Assembly: GCA_017940895.1 (NCBI GenBank)
Contig: JAGAXM010000040.1
Location: 79,711 to 143,710, forward strand
Source: Clostridiales bacterium
GTDB taxonomy: Bacteria; Bacillota; Clostridia; Saccharofermentanales; Saccharofermentanaceae
Reading direction: 5' to 3'
DNA: 64,000 bases
How positions within the stretch are numbered: the stretch's first letter is position 1; each line of letters begins with the position of its first letter. Both the position numbers and the translations under genes were made by a program. The notes beneath the pieces were generated by a model. It was not told the DNA's origin and ran no database searches. It was given only the letters and a program-made list of their open reading frames with translations. Below are positions 26,985 to 37,464 of the stretch, one piece after another.

Positions 26985-27017
26985 AAAAATGAAAAAGGGC
27001 TGCTATTCGCAGCCCCT
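26985..27017 (-). terminator. Rho-independent terminator after gdhA
   Basis: On the minus strand GGGCTGC and GCAGCCC form a stem around a 5-base loop, followed by TTTTTCATTTTT. It lies 25-55 bases after the gdhA stop. Confidence 0.9.
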
Positions 27018-27041
27018 TCCACGAAAAGTCTTAATTATCGA

Positions 27042-28511
<1,470 letters not shown>

Positions 28512-28539
28512 TCAAGAAAATTCAGAATAACAATAAAAC

Positions 28540-29010
28540 TTATGTAGTCGGTTCCTGCTGAACAGCCACAGTCGGAGAAGTCGGAGCCGAAGAAGTGGTC
28601 GTAGGCACCGAGAACGGATCATTACGGGTTACTTCTTCTACAGAAGATATACCGAACATATCCTGATACTGCTTCGTATCGATATGCGGAAGAATGGCAT
28701 TGATTGAGATAAACAGCAAAAGAAAGAATATGATCAATAATAAACCTTTATTAAGAATGATCAGGTTACGCTCCGCATTATGCTTGGCATCTATATGCTC
28801 CTTTGTCGCGTAACCTACAAGAACATAGACTTTGTTGACATCATCACGCTTGGGCTTTCTTTTATACTCTGTAATCTTCCTTCTTATAAAATTCTGAACT
28901 CTTGAAGGAATATTCTTAAAAAACTTAACAGTAGTCCTTACTACGGAACCGCAGATATTGGTTAACTTCTGCCCTATACTGAGATTGTCATGCCCTGATT
29001 CTCTGTTCAT
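28540..29010 (-). CDS. Unknown single-pass membrane protein, second gene of the lexA-divergent operon
   Basis: I do not recognise a family. The 156-residue protein has a strongly basic, presumably cytoplasmic N-terminal half (1-86, with FKNIPSRVQNFIRRKITEYK). One membrane helix follows at about 87-107 (NKGLLLIIFFLLLFISINAI). The short outer tail is rich in Thr, Ser, Pro and Val (131-156). The charge bias predicts N-inside topology. It follows the HTH gene by 16 bases, so the two form one operon that faces lexA and shares its SOS boxes. It could act at the envelope during DNA damage, as YneA does in Bacillus, but there is no sequence similarity to support that. Confidence 0.7.
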   Translation of the reverse strand: MNRESGHDNLSIGQKLTNICGSVVRTTVKFFKNIPSRVQNFIRRKITEYKRKPKRDDVNKVYVLVGYATKEHIDAKHNAERNLIILNKGLLLIIFFLLLFISINAILPHIDTKQYQDMFGISSVEEVTRNDPFSVPTTTSSAPTSPTVAVQQEPTT

Positions 29011-29026
29011 GTAAAGGATTATATCA

Positions 29027-29527
29027 CTACTCTTCCTCTTCTATCGATAATCTCTTATAAAGCATTTCCGTACCTTTCTCGATATTACGGTAGCACGTTG
29101 TTTTGCTTGAGAAATATTCCTTGGCGATCTGGGTTACCGTGTAACCTTTATAGTAATGAAGGTACAAAGTTCTGGCATAAGGATCCGGCAGCGACAGGAT
29201 ATTGATCAGGATTTCCAAAGCCACATTATGACGGCAGATAGCGTCTTCAACTTTGGTACCCATATTCTTAAGGTATCTGTCATAACCCTCACCCAGAGAA
29301 ATAAGTTCATCTTCTATGTCATAATGACCGCCTTTAATATGAAGTCCGGGATTAATTACCTTCACAGGAACATGATCATGATAATAAAGATCCTGTATGA
29401 CAGAAGTCTTGTCATCTATCCCGCCATTGATAAGCCTTATTAAACTAAGTGCATCATTGCATGCGTAAGTTAAATCGGGATACAAAGTCTTAAGCTTGGC
29501 TTTAAAAGCCTTCTCATATAAAAACAT
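29027..29527 (-). CDS. HTH protein with sigma-70 region-4-like domain, SOS-box linked
   Basis: This 166-residue cytoplasmic protein has an uncharacterised N-terminal 100 residues. The C-terminal block LPDPYARTLYLHYYKGYTVT then QIAKEYFSSKTTCYRNIEKG (113-152) has the layout of a sigma region 4 or phage ArpU-type helix-turn-helix. I chose the ATG at 29527 because GGAGG lies at ideal distance before it; an upstream extension of 7 codons has no ribosome site. A LexA box lies only 5 bases before that ribosome site, so LexA could block its transcription. No region-2-like core-binding helix is visible, so it is unlikely to be a full sigma factor. Confidence 0.72.
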   Translation of the reverse strand: MFLYEKAFKAKLKTLYPDLTYACNDALSLIRLINGGIDDKTSVIQDLYYHDHVPVKVINPGLHIKGGHYDIEDELISLGEGYDRYLKNMGTKVEDAICRHNVALEILINILSLPDPYARTLYLHYYKGYTVTQIAKEYFSSKTTCYRNIEKGTEMLYKRLSIEEEE

Positions 29528-29541
29528 ACAAACCTCCATAA

Positions 29542-29555
29542 CGAACAAGTGTTTG
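29542..29555. promoter_or_regulatory. SOS (LexA) box 1
   Basis: CGAACAAGTGTTTG matches the Gram-positive LexA site CGAAC-N4-GTTCG at 9 of 10 fixed positions. It overlaps the -35 box of the lexA promoter (29553-29558). It also lies just upstream of the ribosome site of the divergent HTH gene, so it can serve both directions. Confidence 0.85.
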
Positions 29556-29581
29556 ACACAGAATAAACGTTCGGGTAAAAT
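29553..29581 (+). promoter_or_regulatory. lexA promoter
   Basis: TTGACA (29553-29558) and TAAAAT (29576-29581) are 17 bases apart, a near-consensus promoter. Both SOS boxes overlap it, which predicts autorepression by LexA. Confidence 0.88.
29560..29573. promoter_or_regulatory. SOS (LexA) box 2, weaker
   Basis: AGAATAAACGTTCG has one perfect half (GTTCG) and one degenerate half. It lies between the -35 and -10 boxes of lexA, 18 bases centre-to-centre from box 1. Paired boxes are usual in autoregulated lexA promoters. Confidence 0.6.
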
Positions 29582-29613
29582 CGATTAAGAATATATGTTT
29601 GGAGGACCGTACA

Positions 29614-30303
29614 ATGGAACCCAAAGAACTCAAAGAACTAAAGTCAGATCTTAAGTCAGAATCCAAGTCTGAGAAGACTATAGACAGAGTCTACAGTTAC
29701 GTTAAGTACTATATTAAGACCAATACGTACTCCCCTTCTGTCAGAGATATATGCAAGGGAGCGGGTCTCAAGTCAACATCCTCTGTACACATGTATCTTA
29801 AGAAACTCGATGAGATGGGATTAATAGAATACCGCCCGGGTATGCGTAGGGCGATCATAATTAAGAATCAGGATATTGAGCCCGAGACCGCTGCCCCTGC
29901 CGATATGGTCAGACTTCCGTGTCTTGGTAAGATCACAGCAGGTGTCCCTATATATGCACATGAGGATTATTCCGAATCGATATGCGTCAATTCATCGATG
30001 TTCGGTAAATCCATTATCGGCAGTGATGACGCCTTTATACTAAAGGTAAGCGGAACCAGTATGATCAATGCACACATCATGGACGGAGACTATCTGATAG
30101 TAAGAAAGCAAAGCAGCTGCCAGGAAGGTGATATAGTTGCTGCACTGATTGATGATGAAGCTACTGTTAAGAGGTTTGGAAAGGTTAATGGTGTTCCCTA
30201 TCTGTTCCCCGAGAATGATGCATACTCTCCTATCCCGTTTAACACGGAAGGCTGCAGGATATTGGGCAAAGTTGTCGGTCTGCACCGCTACTCTATTTAT
30301 TGA
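29614..30303 (+). CDS. lexA: LexA SOS repressor
   Basis: LexA represses DNA-damage genes until RecA filaments trigger its self-cleavage. The 229-residue protein has a winged HTH (about 22-85, with SPSVRDICKGAGLKSTSSVH), the cleavage site Ala109-Gly110 in ITAGVP and the catalytic pair Ser149 (SGTSMINA) and Lys186 (ATVKRFGK). The ATG at 29614 is set by GGAGG at 29601-29605; an upstream TTG falls inside that site. The acidic-basic N-terminal lead (1-20) is slightly long for the family. The promoter carries two SOS boxes and a terminator lies downstream. Confidence 0.97.
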   Translation: MEPKELKELKSDLKSESKSEKTIDRVYSYVKYYIKTNTYSPSVRDICKGAGLKSTSSVHMYLKKLDEMGLIEYRPGMRRAIIIKNQDIEPETAAPADMVRLPCLGKITAGVPIYAHEDYSESICVNSSMFGKSIIGSDDAFILKVSGTSMINAHIMDGDYLIVRKQSSCQEGDIVAALIDDEATVKRFGKVNGVPYLFPENDAYSPIPFNTEGCRILGKVVGLHRYSIY

Positions 30304-30450
30304 TTAAGATCATGTTTTGTCCTCCGTTCTTCCGTCAGGGTTTATAATGAGGACTATATCAGCAGCCAAATCCACATTCATCATTATCAGGTGAGTTAAC
30401 AGGATAACAGACTCACAATTAATAGTTTATTCATATATCTGTTCATTTCA

Positions 30451-30480
30451 TGCACAACTAAGCCGAGTTGTGCATTTTTT
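30451..30480 (+). terminator. lexA terminator
   Basis: TGCACAACT and AGTTGTGCA form a 9-bp stem around a 6-base loop, followed by TTTTTT. It lies 150 bases after the lexA stop. The stretch between (30304-30450) holds no gene that I can support. Confidence 0.85.
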
Positions 30481-30499
30481 GCACAGGTAAAAGCAAAAA

Positions 30500-31432
30500 T
30501 TAAATAACGGAAAGAATAAACTCAGCCTGCTCTTCTGCACTCAGATTACGGTCGATCTTATGGATACCGTCGATATATCTGAACCAGGTAAGCTGTCTTT
30601 TGGCAAAATGACGTGTATTGAGTTTGATCTCATAAGCCGCACGTTCCGCGGAACTGCCGGGCTCATTATCGATAAGCGGTAGGAATTCTTTATAACCTAT
30701 AGCCTGACAACAAGTCGACTTTCTGTCAATCGGAAGCGAATACAGGAATCTTGCTTCCTTTTCAAGTCCCATATCCATCATCAGATCAACACGCCTGTTG
30801 ATACGGTCGTAAAGTATTGATCTGTCATCTTCATAATCGATAACGAACAACTCGAAGTTATACCTGGGGCCTTCCTTGCGTGAATCGAGATTACGCTGAG
30901 TCTTAGTCTTGCCCGAAGCAAGATAGACTGCCAATGCTCTTATAACACGCCTGGTGTTATTGGGATGAATCTTTGAAGCGGATTCGGGATCTACCTGTAC
31001 AAGTCTTTGATATATGCCGTCGATACCATCTTTACGGTACTCTTCGTACAGTTTATCCGTCTCCTCATCCGCCTTGGGATCATCTTCGAATGAGATCCCG
31101 TCCTTTAATGCGGATATATACTGCCCTGTTCCACCGCACAAAACAGGGAGCTTACCCCTTGAGAGGATATCTTCTACACAAGCATAACAGTCCTGAACAA
31201 AAGACGAGACCGAATAATACTGACCGGGCTCGACAATATCGATCATATGATGGCGCACAAGCTCCTGCTCATCCGAAGAAGGCTTAGCTGTACCCACATC
31301 AAGACCTTTATAGATCTGCATTGAATCGCATGATATCAATTCCCCGCCTGTGATCTCGCACAGCTTTAATGCCGCAGCACTTTTACCGCTTGCTGTAGGA
31401 CCTGTAATGATTGGGATCTTCTTATCCGTCAT
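30500..31432 (-). CDS. miaA: tRNA dimethylallyltransferase MiaA
   Basis: MiaA adds the isopentenyl group to A37 of tRNAs that read UNN codons. The 310-residue protein has the P-loop IITGPTASGKSAAALKL (8-24), ISCDSMQIYKGLDVGTAKP and the later SADIMAQIGYKE-like block, here CCQAIGYKEFLPL. It overlaps the mutL stop as ATGA and closes the miaB-mutS-mutL-miaA operon. MiaB, coded first in the same operon, methylthiolates the product, so both steps of ms2i6A37 synthesis are here. Confidence 0.96.
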   Translation of the reverse strand: MTDKKIPIITGPTASGKSAAALKLCEITGGELISCDSMQIYKGLDVGTAKPSSDEQELVRHHMIDIVEPGQYYSVSSFVQDCYACVEDILSRGKLPVLCGGTGQYISALKDGISFEDDPKADEETDKLYEEYRKDGIDGIYQRLVQVDPESASKIHPNNTRRVIRALAVYLASGKTKTQRNLDSRKEGPRYNFELFVIDYEDDRSILYDRINRRVDLMMDMGLEKEARFLYSLPIDRKSTCCQAIGYKEFLPLIDNEPGSSAERAAYEIKLNTRHFAKRQLTWFRYIDGIHKIDRNLSAEEQAEFILSVI

Positions 31433-33297
31433 ACTATTCTTTTAAATCTCTTCTCCATATCAGTCTCGGGGATCTTAATAAACGTAGGTCTTCCGTGAGC
31501 ACAGTGATACGGGTCATTACATTCATGAAGCTGTGAGATCAGAGACAACGCCTCTTCTTTTGTAATAACATCATGAGCCTTGATAGCCGCTTTACATGCT
31601 GTAGTCTGGATAAGAGATATCCACATCTGACTCTTCGCGGGAGTCTCACGCTTAAGGTCTTCGAGAACCTGGGTGAAAAACACTTCGGGCTTCGACATCT
31701 TCTTAAGTCTGTCCTCAGCTTTTGTAGCTATCGGCACCGCACGTAAAGCGACCTGCCTGTCACCTGCTATATCGACATCAAAACCGAACTGCTTAAATCT
31801 GTCGATATTATCGGTAACGAAAGACATATCAGCTGTCGACAGATCGATTATCTGAGGAATAAGCAATTCCTGTACGGATCTTTGAGTCTCATCCATAGCT
31901 TCACGCTTCTTACCGAATCTCTCATAAAGAACTCTCTCATGAGCCGCATGCTGGTCAACAAGAAAGACATCGTGATCCGACTGCATGATTATATAAGTAG
32001 AGAACAAAAATCCCACAAATTCCGAAGCATAAAGCTCATCTATATCAGAGCGGTCGGTCGCCGGTTCTTCTATGATATTCTCTTCTTCGGGTTCTTCCGG
32101 CTTATCCTCATTCTCGATCTTGCTCACATCAGGCTTAAACTCGGAAAGTATTCGCAGAAGATTATCCGTCGCACCCGCATCCGCCTGAGTGTATGTGCTT
32201 CTCTCAGGCTGTCTTGAACCTAAAGTGTGAGGTTTGCTCACTGCAGTTGCAACAGGAGTCGCCTCGGCAACAGGCTTTTCGACAGAGGGTGCGGAAAGAA
32301 CGACGCTCTCCTGCGCGAAAACGGCATTGCGGATACCGTGCAGAACAAGTCTGAAAATAATAGAATCGTCCGAGAATTTGACCTCTGCTTTCTGCGGATG
32401 AACGTTAACATCAACTCCGCCTGCAGGTATGTAGATGCACAATACGCACACAGGATACTTATGCTTCATGACGGAAGCTTTATAAGCTTCATCTATGGCA
32501 GCAGTAGCAACGGCGCTCTTGATGGGACGGTCATTAACGTAGACATACTGCATACCGCGGTTGCCCCTGACATAAGACGGGTTCGCGGCAAAGCCTTTTA
32601 TCTTAATGCCGTCGAGCTCATAATTGATCTCAACCAAAGAAGCCGTAAGTTCCTTGCCGTAGATCGCGTAGATCGCATCTTTCATGTTGCCGTTGCCGGG
32701 CGTAGAAAGGATCTGCTTGCCGTCCTTTATAAGCTTAAACGCCACCTGCGGATTAATTATCGCAAGTTTCTCGACAAGAGAGCAGATATACATACTCTCG
32801 GTCGCATCTCGCTTAAGAAACTTATATCTTGCAGGGATATTCGCGAACAGGTTCTTTACCGTAACTACAGTACCCGTGTCAGCCGCGACTTCGCTTATAC
32901 CCTTAAGCCTGCCGTCCTCATATTCTATGCATGTTCCGGTCTTCATATCCTCCATCTTGGTAACAACAGTTATATCCGAACATGCCGCTATCGAAGCCAA
33001 AGCCTCGCCTCTGAATCCCTGTGTCGTAAGATCGTAGATATCGTCTATAGTCTTAATCTTGGATGTGGCGTTAAGAAGGAAACATTTCTCGGCGTCTTCC
33101 CTGTCCATACCGAAGCCGTTATCGCTAACTCTGATAAGTGAGATGCCGCCGTTATCGAATTCGATCTTAACCGAAGTCGCACAGGCATCGATACTGTTAT
33201 CAACAAGCTCCTTTACAACAGAGACGGGACGCTCGATTACTTCGCCCGCTTTAATTGCATTTGCAGTCTTCTGATCGAGGACGTTAATCCTGCTCAT
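31429..33297 (-). CDS. mutL: DNA mismatch repair protein MutL
   Basis: The 622-residue GHKL ATPase has motifs IAAGEV..KELVDNSIDA-type (ATP lid start), DNGFGMDREDAEKCF and TQGFRGEALASIAACS. The C-terminal half has the endonuclease motif DQHAAHERVLYE, found in MutL of species without MutH, and the partner block CAHGRPTFIKIP. It should therefore nick the new strand itself. The middle (about 340-430) is a low-conservation linker. Overlaps with mutS and miaA indicate tight coupling. Confidence 0.97.
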   Translation of the reverse strand: MSRINVLDQKTANAIKAGEVIERPVSVVKELVDNSIDACATSVKIEFDNGGISLIRVSDNGFGMDREDAEKCFLLNATSKIKTIDDIYDLTTQGFRGEALASIAACSDITVVTKMEDMKTGTCIEYEDGRLKGISEVAADTGTVVTVKNLFANIPARYKFLKRDATESMYICSLVEKLAIINPQVAFKLIKDGKQILSTPGNGNMKDAIYAIYGKELTASLVEINYELDGIKIKGFAANPSYVRGNRGMQYVYVNDRPIKSAVATAAIDEAYKASVMKHKYPVCVLCIYIPAGGVDVNVHPQKAEVKFSDDSIIFRLVLHGIRNAVFAQESVVLSAPSVEKPVAEATPVATAVSKPHTLGSRQPERSTYTQADAGATDNLLRILSEFKPDVSKIENEDKPEEPEEENIIEEPATDRSDIDELYASEFVGFLFSTYIIMQSDHDVFLVDQHAAHERVLYERFGKKREAMDETQRSVQELLIPQIIDLSTADMSFVTDNIDRFKQFGFDVDIAGDRQVALRAVPIATKAEDRLKKMSKPEVFFTQVLEDLKRETPAKSQMWISLIQTTACKAAIKAHDVITKEEALSLISQLHECNDPYHCAHGRPTFIKIPETDMEKRFKRIV

Positions 33298-35947
33298 CCT
33301 GGTCTTCCTTTCTAACCGTGTCGATAAATCCGTAAAGAAGATTCATTGCCTCAAGCGGAGTGACCCTCGTAATATCGATTTCACGAAGAGCATTACGGAT
33401 GCTGTCTTCCTTACGGTAATAGACATTATCAGGATTGAATATCGAATCCTGACCCGGAAGCTCGGCTTCTTCGCTCGTCTTGAACTCACCCAATCTCTCG
33501 AGTTCCTTAAGGATATTACGTGAGCGAGTAAGAACATCGGTCGGAACTCCCGCCAGGCGTGCTACCTCGATACCGTAAGAATCCGAAGTGCCGCCTTCCA
33601 CGATCTTGTGCAGGAAGACAACTCCGTCGTCGTTCTCCATAACATCGACATGATTATTAAAGATGCCTCTGATGCTCTTCTCGAGTCTGTTAAGCTCGTG
33701 ATAATGCGTCGCGAAGATAGTTCTCGCGAACAGTATCTTGGGGTCTGCGATATACTCAAGCACCGCCCAAGCTATCGAAAGACCGTCATACGTCGATGTA
33801 CCTCTTCCGACCTCATCGAGAAGAAGCAGGCTCGAAGGAGTGGCATTTTTAAGGATGCCTGCCACTTCTTTCATCTCAACCATGAACGTTGACTGTCCCA
33901 TGGAGATATCATCCGATGCACCGATTCGCGTGAAGATCTTATCAACAAGACCTATGTGTGCTGATGATGCAGGCACGAATGAACCCATCTGCGCCAGAAG
34001 GACGATAATGGCATTCTGTCTCATATACGTAGACTTACCTGCCATATTAGGTCCCGTAAGAACCATTATTCTGTTGTCACCGTCAAGCTTCGTGTCATTA
34101 GGGATGAAGCGGTCTGATTTATTGACGTTAAGCATCTTCTCTACTACCGGGTGACGACCGTCCCTGATATCGAGAACATTGGAATTGTCAACAACAGGTC
34201 TTACGTAATTCTCTTCACTTGCAAGAGAAGCCAGCGATGATACAACGTCTATCAGAGCAGCCGCCTTCGCGCTTCCGAACAGTCTGTCAGATGCTTCCTT
34301 AACAGTCTCACGGATCTTAACGAACAGCTGATACTCAAGAGTCATTCTCTTGGAATTGGCACCGAGGATCTTATCTTCGAGTGTCTTCAATTCAGGCGAG
34401 ATATATCTCTCGTTATTTGCAAGTGTCTGCTTACGGGTATATTCCTCGGGAAGTTCTGTTACCGATCTAGGGACTTCTACATAATAGCCGAACACCCTGT
34501 TATATCCGACTCTTAATGTCTTGATTCCGGTTCTCTCCTTCTCACGGACCTCAAGCTGAGCAATATATTCATTGGCATTAGTCGCTATATCACGAAGCTC
34601 GTCGCACTCTTCATTGAAACCGGGCTTAATAATGTCGCCTTCGGTTATGGATATCGGCGGATCATCGGCGATGGAACGGTCAAGAAGATCGTATATATCT
34701 TCGAGAGGATCGAGCAATTCATTGATCTGTCTGAATATGCCTTTACCGAACTTGGATGAGCATTCCTTAAGGAACGGAAGCTTACCGAGCGAGTTCTTAA
34801 GCGCGATCATCTCACGTCCGTTGATGCTGCCGAGTGACACCTTGGAAGCAAGTCTCTCGATATCGTAAAGACCTGTCAGTCCTTCAATAAGCTCATGGCA
34901 TTCTATAAATCTGTCATAGCATTCTTCTACGGCATCAAGTCTCGCATTTATGGAACTGCTGATGATAAGAGGCTCTTCGACCCACTTACGCAGAAGTCTT
35001 CCGCCCATCGATGTCTTTGTCTTATCGATCGCCCACAGCAAAGATCCTTTTTTCGCGCCGGTTCTTATAGTCTGTGTAAGCTCGAGATTGACTCTTGTAC
35101 TGTAATCGATCTCCATTGTCTCCGAGACTTTAAAGCAGTTGATCGTATTAAGATGCTCCACCTTATCCGTCTGTGTCTCTTCGGCATATCTGATCAAAGC
35201 GGCACAGGCACTGATCATGAGATCCGTATCCTTGAACTTATCGTCACCGTATATCTTGATACGCTTATTCTCCTTAACGGGAGTTGCCTTAAAGTCACGC
35301 TCGGAGCGCTTGGTATATGAGATCTCGAACGCCTGCTTCAGGACCTTATAACATACCGATTCCTCGAACTCAGGATTATAGATTATCTCTGACGGATTAT
35401 ACTTACCGATAAGATTTATCAGGTGCTCGTCATTACCCGTAAAATCAAGCTGAGTCGCCTCGAAGTCCCCGGTCGTAATATCAGCAACTGCTATACCGTA
35501 CTGATTGCCGACACACATGATACTCATAAGATAGTTATTCTTGCGGTCATCAAGCTCATCGGTATCGGTCATGGTTCCCGGTGTAAGAACCTGGACAATA
35601 CCTCTTTTCACAAGTCCTTTAGCCTGTGCCGGGTCTTCTAACTGCTCGCATATTGCGACCTTCTGTCCTTCGTTTACAAGACGGGCCGCATAGGATTTAT
35701 AGGCATGGTGAGGAACGCCGCACATCGGTGCGCGAAGTCCGCTTCCGCAGTCTCTGGCAGTCAGAGTAAGTTCTAACATGCGGCTTACAAGAAGCGCATC
35801 GTCGAAGAAACATTCATAAAAGTCTCCGAGTCTGTAGAAGATAATGATGTCGCCCATCTGCAGCTTCAGATCGGCATACTTCTGCATCATCGGCGACAGA
35901 TTCTCGTAAGGTACATCAGCAAGTCTTAATTCTTTATTTTCAGTCAT
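33284..35947 (-). CDS. mutS: DNA mismatch recognition protein MutS
   Basis: The 887-residue protein shows the mismatch-binding motif GDFYECFFDDA (Phe-x-Glu, near 41-51) and the lever/clamp region. The ABC-type ATPase has Walker A LTGPNMAGKSTYMRQNAIIV, signature STFMVEMKE and Walker B LLLLDEVGRGTSTYDG. Length and order match MutS1. It overlaps miaB upstream (ATGA-type) and mutL downstream. Confidence 0.97.
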   Translation of the reverse strand: MTENKELRLADVPYENLSPMMQKYADLKLQMGDIIIFYRLGDFYECFFDDALLVSRMLELTLTARDCGSGLRAPMCGVPHHAYKSYAARLVNEGQKVAICEQLEDPAQAKGLVKRGIVQVLTPGTMTDTDELDDRKNNYLMSIMCVGNQYGIAVADITTGDFEATQLDFTGNDEHLINLIGKYNPSEIIYNPEFEESVCYKVLKQAFEISYTKRSERDFKATPVKENKRIKIYGDDKFKDTDLMISACAALIRYAEETQTDKVEHLNTINCFKVSETMEIDYSTRVNLELTQTIRTGAKKGSLLWAIDKTKTSMGGRLLRKWVEEPLIISSSINARLDAVEECYDRFIECHELIEGLTGLYDIERLASKVSLGSINGREMIALKNSLGKLPFLKECSSKFGKGIFRQINELLDPLEDIYDLLDRSIADDPPISITEGDIIKPGFNEECDELRDIATNANEYIAQLEVREKERTGIKTLRVGYNRVFGYYVEVPRSVTELPEEYTRKQTLANNERYISPELKTLEDKILGANSKRMTLEYQLFVKIRETVKEASDRLFGSAKAAALIDVVSSLASLASEENYVRPVVDNSNVLDIRDGRHPVVEKMLNVNKSDRFIPNDTKLDGDNRIMVLTGPNMAGKSTYMRQNAIIVLLAQMGSFVPASSAHIGLVDKIFTRIGASDDISMGQSTFMVEMKEVAGILKNATPSSLLLLDEVGRGTSTYDGLSIAWAVLEYIADPKILFARTIFATHYHELNRLEKSIRGIFNNHVDVMENDDGVVFLHKIVEGGTSDSYGIEVARLAGVPTDVLTRSRNILKELERLGEFKTSEEAELPGQDSIFNPDNVYYRKEDSIRNALREIDITRVTPLEAMNLLYGFIDTVRKEDQDEQD

Positions 35948-37398
35948 TTAAACCTCACAAGTTCACCGTCAACGGAATACGGACGTGCATTTGTAAACTT
36001 AACATCGCACAGCATTCCTTCGTAATCATCGGATGTCTTGGAAGGATCCTTGAGCTCATCCGGAATCGTAAAGTTTACAAGATGATTGGACAATGTCCTT
36101 CCGGTCAGGATATCGGGAGCTGTAGAACTCTGACCTTCGATAAGAATCTCCTCGGTCTTTCCGACCTTCGCCTGATTGGACTTAAAAGCAAGATCATTCT
36201 GTAATTCAAGAAGTCTTCCGAATCTCTCGGTAACTACATCATGAGGAATCTGATCCTCCATTACAGCCGCCTTCGTACCCGGTCTCGGTGAATACTGGAA
36301 AGTAAACGCGGAATCGAATGCACATTCCTTAACGACTTCCAGCGTCTGCTTAAAGTCTTCTTCGGTCTCGCCCGGGAAGCCTACGATTATATCCGTAGAC
36401 AGAGCCCCGCCCGGAACCGTATCTCTGAAGTAATGTACAGTCTTAAGAAACTCTGCTTTGGTATAAGGTCTGTTCATGCGCTTAAGCACATCATCAGAAC
36501 CGGACTGCAGCGCGAAATGCAGATGCGTCTCGATATTCTCATAAGAAGCCATGATATCGATGACTTCGTTCGATATATCCTTGGGATGCGATGACATGAA
36601 TCTTATCCTGTTAAAACCCTTGATGGCCGCTGCCGCCTTAAGAACATCCGGGAATCTCTCGCCGTTAATGCCCTTATACGAATTAACATTCTGACCCAGA
36701 AGCATTACTTCCTTATAGCCTTCTTCAGCGAGTCTGTTAAGTTCCTCGATGATCTCGTCGATACCTCTTGATCTTTCACGACCTCTTGCATAAGGAACGA
36801 TACAGTAAGTACAGAAATTATTGCATCCGTACATTATCGGGACGAGAGCACGGAATTTACGCTTACGTACTATCGGAACGAGTGAGTCGTCTACGATGTA
36901 ATCCTCACTTGAGATATTAACGAGCTGCTTCTTTTTCCCTATGGCATCGCGAAGGTAAATCGGAAACAGATGAAGCTGCTGGGGATCGAAAACGAGATCT
37001 ACATACGGGAAGCTCTTCTTAATCTTCTCGACATTCTCGGGAACCTTGGTCATGCAGCCGCATACTGCTATTATCTTATCCTTGTCCGACTTCTTATCCG
37101 CCTTGACTATACCGAGATTGCCGAACAGTCTGTCCTCTGCATTCTCTCTTACGGCACAGGTATTGAATATGATCACATCGGCAGAAGCGTCTTCGTCGAC
37201 TTCCTTAAGACCGAACTGCTCGAGCATTCCGCATATCTTCTCGGAATCTGATTCATTAAGCTGGCAGCCGTAAGTCCTCACATTATATGTGATATCACGT
37301 CCTTTACGGGATGAAAGAGCCGAGAAATACTCTTTAAGTTCATTAACAGCCGCATCGCGGCCGCGAAGATCATCTGCGCCTACCTTTATTACTGCCAT
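35944..37398 (-). CDS. miaB: tRNA-2-methylthio-N6-dimethylallyladenosine synthase MiaB
   Basis: MiaB is a radical SAM enzyme with two 4Fe-4S clusters that adds a methylthio group to i6A37. The 484-residue protein has the UPF0004 cysteines (RTYGCQLNESDSE, NTCAVRENAED, VCGCMTK), the radical SAM triad CNNFCTYCIVPYARGRERSR and a C-terminal TRAM-like region. The ATG at 37398 has AAGGA upstream; an earlier TTG lacks one. First gene of the operon. Confidence 0.96.
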   Translation of the reverse strand: MAVIKVGADDLRGRDAAVNELKEYFSALSSRKGRDITYNVRTYGCQLNESDSEKICGMLEQFGLKEVDEDASADVIIFNTCAVRENAEDRLFGNLGIVKADKKSDKDKIIAVCGCMTKVPENVEKIKKSFPYVDLVFDPQQLHLFPIYLRDAIGKKKQLVNISSEDYIVDDSLVPIVRKRKFRALVPIMYGCNNFCTYCIVPYARGRERSRGIDEIIEELNRLAEEGYKEVMLLGQNVNSYKGINGERFPDVLKAAAAIKGFNRIRFMSSHPKDISNEVIDIMASYENIETHLHFALQSGSDDVLKRMNRPYTKAEFLKTVHYFRDTVPGGALSTDIIVGFPGETEEDFKQTLEVVKECAFDSAFTFQYSPRPGTKAAVMEDQIPHDVVTERFGRLLELQNDLAFKSNQAKVGKTEEILIEGQSSTAPDILTGRTLSNHLVNFTIPDELKDPSKTSDDYEGMLCDVKFTNARPYSVDGELVRFK

Positions 37399-37448
37399 AT
37401 CAGTTCCTTTCCATACAAACAATTAATTATACTAAAAAATCTCATTAT

Positions 37449-37457
37449 TGTTATAAT
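37449..37457 (+). promoter_or_regulatory. Extended -10 promoter directly before the D,D-carboxypeptidase-like gene
   Basis: TGTTATAAT is a perfect TGn-TATAAT element. The ATG at 37465 follows 7 bases later with no room for a ribosome site, so the mRNA is expected to be leaderless or nearly so. Confidence 0.65.
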
Positions 37458-37464
37458 CGTATTT

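Noticed and set aside
29027..29527. HTH gene considered as a full alternative sigma factor
   Set aside because: Only a region-4-like domain is visible; no region 2 core-binding or -10 recognition motif.
30350..30400. A 15-codon open frame (begins MRTISAAK) after lexA
   Set aside because: It has no ribosome site, is very short and could arise by chance.
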